Assembly (NCBI GenBank): GCA_038093975.1
Contig: JBBPTG010000059.1
Span: forward strand, 84,706-148,705
Direction: 5' to 3'
DNA length: 64,000 nucleotides
From: Chalciporus piperatus
Lineage: Eukaryota > Basidiomycota > Agaricomycetes > Boletales > Boletaceae
Shown piece by piece: positions 62,201-64,000 of the stretch. Position 1 is the first letter of the stretch, and the number at the start of each line of letters is the position of its first letter. The notes under the pieces are model-generated. The model ran no database searches. It worked only from the letters and a program-made list of their open reading frames with translations, and was not told where the DNA came from. The position numbers were made by a program, and so were the translations under genes.

Positions 62201-63170
62201 GTCTACCCCTTTTAGGTTTGAACGTCTCTTTTAAATCAATAGCGTGATCCCACGGCTTGCGTAAGGGCATGCGCTCTGATTCTCCTTTAGAGAACACTTT
62301 GAGGAATTTGTGGTACTCTTTTGGGACCATTTCCTCTACAGTCTTTTCCTTTTCTTTGGGAATTTGCGCGTCAAGCGCATGGATAGCGGAGTATGCAGAA
62401 TACTGGGAATCTCGTTCCTGGTGATCTGGATCTTGGATATCTAGGTTTGGCCTTTCTTGGAGTAGGGCACACGTGTGTGGGCAACGAGTCATTTTGACTG
62501 TTCCCTTACTCCAGTTAATGTCCGGATTATGACGTTTCAGCCATAAGAATCCGAGTATGAAGGCGTTCTTGCCAAGATCTGTGACCTCCGCAGTGACTTC
62601 TTCGCGGTGTCCTTCGTAATCTAGCACTAGCTCGGCTGAGTGCGTAATAGAGCCAGCGGAATTCCTTGTTCCGTCCACGTTGTAAACGGGGATAGCATGA
62701 CGTAACTTTGTCAAGGGAATGTGATGTGATTTCGCCCACTGGCGATCTATGAATATGGCATTCGCTCCTGAGTCAAGGAGTGCCGTAAGTGGAATGAATG
62801 TCCGACTTGTTTCAGGACGAATTTTGATCGCGAGAAGTATTTCGCGTTCCGGCGCGAATGAGCGCACGAAAGCATTGTCTGGGATTTGTGTGGGAGAGGG
62901 GGAAATAGAGGAATTAAGCACCCGTGTAACGCCCGGGCCGAGCCCATCAAGGGACTCCTCTGTCGGCAAAGTAATATTGGAAACTAATGTGTCATCCGTG
63001 TCATCATCAACGGATTTTTCTATTTCTAGAGGTCCGTAGCGAGATCCTCTCACACACCCAGATGCGTGTGAAAGGGGTTTCAGTTTTCCGACTTGTCGGT
63101 AAGGGTGATGTAGTCCTGGAACCAAGCCTTTGCTTCTTCCAGACCCATGCCTCGGGTAGCTCGTACCCAA
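59295..63170 (-). CDS. pol: Pol polyprotein with chromodomain
   Basis: A 1291-residue open frame. Protease: ALLDSGANAIFIDRQW with DSG near residue 133. Reverse transcriptase: QTSPVFFVPKKDGRKRMVQD, KMDLRWGYNNVRI, FGLCNSPGTFQ and YIDD near 470. RNase H: LECDASNYATGAVLS and YPIADKEMLSVV. Integrase: zinc motif with HHDVPAAGHPGY and CQTCQRF, then catalytic-core residues in ADFITGLPES, ITSDRGPQF and FHPQTDGQSE. C-terminal chromodomain: EWEVDYVVDTRYKG and VHWKGYDETDRTWEP, which targets insertion to methylated-histone chromatin in chromoviruses. The frame lies +1 relative to gag and overlaps it by 164 nt, so ribosomal frameshifting is expected. Length is typical. No stops interrupt it. Confidence 0.96.
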   Translation of the reverse strand: MGTSYPRHGSGRSKGLVPGLHHPYRQVGKLKPLSHASGCVRGSRYGPLEIEKSVDDDTDDTLVSNITLPTEESLDGLGPGVTRVLNSSISPSPTQIPDNAFVRSFAPEREILLAIKIRPETSRTFIPLTALLDSGANAIFIDRQWAKSHHIPLTKLRHAIPVYNVDGTRNSAGSITHSAELVLDYEGHREEVTAEVTDLGKNAFILGFLWLKRHNPDINWSKGTVKMTRCPHTCALLQERPNLDIQDPDHQERDSQYSAYSAIHALDAQIPKEKEKTVEEMVPKEYHKFLKVFSKGESERMPLRKPWDHAIDLKETFKPKRGRLIPLSEMEQKEVSDFIDDQLKKGYIAPSKSPQTSPVFFVPKKDGRKRMVQDYRYLNEHTVKNNYPLPLIGQLVDKLKGAKLFTKMDLRWGYNNVRIKEGDEWKAAFVCFRGSFEPRVMYFGLCNSPGTFQAMMNEIFADMEDVLVVYIDDLMIFTKTENQAEHDKIVLEVLRRLEENDLFVKPEKCNFRVSEVEFLGMIVGKDGIKMDQSKVTAILEWPEPKNVKGVRSFLGLANFYRRFIQDYVQVARPLNDLTKKEQAFIWDDKCQIAFDTLKKSFTSAPILAFPDGNCQFRLECDASNYATGAVLSILKEDKWHPVAYSSHSMTPQERNYPIADKEMLSVVQALEQWRHYLEGARHQFEIWNDHANLQWFMTRQDLNRRQARWAQYLSRFNMLWVYKPGPSMAKADALSRREDHAVGVENDNKGILVIAPENIRTVALTDEGARIKQRVFLATCKLSETEVQKFQKKGIHEKLDGLLYDEKDRLYIPEDNILRMDIIRLHHDVPAAGHPGYEKTLELIQRSYMWPGLATLVKDYVSHCQTCQRFKGTNQAPAGLLQPLPVPSGPWQHITADFITGLPESRGFNAILTVVDRFSKEVELIPCTKTCSALEIARLFLSHVWKHHGLPLSITSDRGPQFAAQVAKEINDALGIDTKLSTAFHPQTDGQSEIVNKEVGKFLRIYCFDKQNQWADWLAIAQFSINNKYHTSTKKSPFEVTRSYEPRMGTEPHASTSQAPAAKSFTDAMRKTLADVEKNLAKAQERMKSLADRHRSAAPEYEIGQQVMLSTTDLRLTRASDKLSERWLGPFKIIALAGPNAVKLQLPRDIRIHPVVNVRRIKPYKDRLDGQPTARPGPVLVTEERDNEWEVDYVVDTRYKGRKLEYLVHWKGYDETDRTWEPRANLANAKGCLKDFYAKNPAAPRALSINPADFLFLFQKRPENLTDNGPAEIDRLMANLSSPLKTRATPT

Positions 63171-64000
63171 TCCATTTCTTTTCCTTTGCCCTTGTTTGGC
63201 TTAGGAGTTTCGGTGCTTTTATCCTCATCCCAGGAGGTGTGCTCTTCTGTGAAGCGAACGTTCCTTGGTGCTTTGTACTTTTGCACATGCGTTTGTGCTC
63301 TCCTCTAGACCAGCCGCACTCTGAGCATTTGGTCTTGGGTTCTTTGCAGTCTCTGACGAAGTGGTCTTTGCCACAGTTGAAGCATTTGGGCTTCCTGTCT
63401 CCGTTTGGTTTCTTAGTTTGGACGGCGTCAACGTCCATTGCGTTAGGGTCGCGGCGTGTGATTCTGTCTGCCGTTCCTGCTTTGATGTATGAGAACAGCT
63501 CTTTCCTGTTACAGCGAGCGCGGATTGCTTCAACAAAGGTTTCGTAATTGTCGTATCTTCCCACATTCTCAAGTAGGAATTTGACTGATTCTTGATCCGC
63601 ATTGCGCTCCAGGATTTCGATGTGACGTTCATCATCCCATCCATCCATCGCTCTGTGGATCTCGAATTTGGTTATGAAACTAGCGAATTTCATGTCGTGC
63701 TGTTTCAAACCCATGATCATCTTGCGATGATATTCTTGTTCGTTTGATGAACGGAACCGATCCGTCATCATTTTTTCGAAGTCATTCCAAGTATGGGTTG
63801 TTCCATCTAAGATCTGTGCCATGGTGGCACGTGCGAAGTCTCCGGCGTCCCCGCCTTTCATTCGGCTAAGGGTTGCCTTTATTCCGGCCATCCCGGCAAG
63901 TACTCTGATGTTTTCTGCTCGCCAGGAGCGTACTCTCATCCACCATTCTTCAAACTTTTTGCCTTTGGACCCGTCATAGTCTCCTGGGTCAGCTACGATT
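63007..64000 (-). CDS. gag: Gag, partial, truncated by the window end
   Basis: The frame is open from the window edge (ADPGDYDGSKGKKFEEWWMR) to a stop at 63007. It has the retrotransposon gag helical domain (WNDFEKMMTDRF, then HDMKFASFITKFEIHRA) and a CCHC zinc knuckle, CFNCGKDHFVRDC, followed by a second cysteine motif (CSECGWSRGEHKRMC). The start lies outside the window. The 3' end overlaps pol. Confidence 0.92.
   Translation of the reverse strand, partial: IVADPGDYDGSKGKKFEEWWMRVRSWRAENIRVLAGMAGIKATLSRMKGGDAGDFARATMAQILDGTTHTWNDFEKMMTDRFRSSNEQEYHRKMIMGLKQHDMKFASFITKFEIHRAMDGWDDERHIEILERNADQESVKFLLENVGRYDNYETFVEAIRARCNRKELFSYIKAGTADRITRRDPNAMDVDAVQTKKPNGDRKPKCFNCGKDHFVRDCKEPKTKCSECGWSRGEHKRMCKSTKHQGTFASQKSTPPGMRIKAPKLLSQTRAKEKKWIGYELPEAWVWKKQRLGSRTTSPLPTSRKTETPFTRIWVCERISLRTSRNRKIR

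Larger units (their letters stand above)
58200..64000 (-). mobile_element. Ty3/Gypsy chromovirus LTR retrotransposon, 5' part beyond the window
   Basis: On the minus strand the order is gag (running off the window), pol with protease, reverse transcriptase, RNase H, integrase and chromodomain, an extra two-transmembrane ORF, polypurine tract, then the 3' LTR. The 5' LTR and primer-binding site are not in the window, so LTR identity and target duplication cannot be checked. Open gag and pol frames without internal stops suggest a young, possibly active copy. Confidence 0.9.

Overview
The window is nuclear DNA of a filamentous basidiomycete, almost certainly an Agaricomycete. Genes are dense and cut by many introns of about 45-60 bp (GTRNGT...YAG). 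Spermidine synthase is fused to saccharopine reductase, an arrangement known from basidiomycetes. Other markers are an F-box/LRR and WD40 family pair, an A-T-TE quinone synthetase and a Ty3/Gypsy chromovirus. I rebuilt exon structures by hand from splice signals, reading frame and family motifs; none has transcript support.

Layout. 1.2-6.8 kb: a sugar-type MFS transporter, a TatD-family hydrolase and an HMG-box transcription factor. 7.7-23.2 kb: a large inverted duplication. Each arm carries an F-box/LRR gene, a small proline/serine-rich gene and a WD40 gene. The 5.5 kb between the arms holds two single-copy genes, the SPE3-LYS9 fusion and the protein farnesyltransferase beta subunit (RAM1). 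The left arm is decaying: its F-box copy has two 1-bp frameshifts and a 1.6 kb element with terminal inverted repeats. The right arm keeps the intact gene and the matching empty site. 23-27 kb: no recognisable genes. 27-29 kb: an AAAP amino-acid transporter.

30.0-43.7 kb looks like a secondary-metabolite locus of the atromentin/polyporic-acid (terphenylquinone) type: an A-T-TE synthetase, a medium-chain oxidoreductase, a DHA-type MFS exporter and an aromatic aminotransferase. The proposed route is: aminotransferase makes the aryl-pyruvate, the synthetase dimerises it into a quinone, and the oxidoreductase and exporter act afterwards. 45-48.5 kb: a cysteine-rich membrane protein, an aldo-keto reductase with a C-terminal hydrophobic tail, and an alkyltransferase-like DNA repair protein.

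49.8-57.3 kb: a DUF4743-type Nudix hydrolase and, just upstream on the same strand, an intact viperin-like radical-SAM gene. About 4 kb further upstream lies a second viperin-like gene that is broken. Viperins make chain-terminating ddh-nucleotides in animals and prokaryotes; their role in fungi is largely unexplored, and this is the most intriguing part of the window.

58.2-64.0 kb: the 3' part of a chromodomain Ty3/Gypsy element on the minus strand, with gag running off the window end. Pol is in the +1 frame relative to gag. Unusually, an extra two-transmembrane ORF lies between pol and the polypurine tract/3' LTR.
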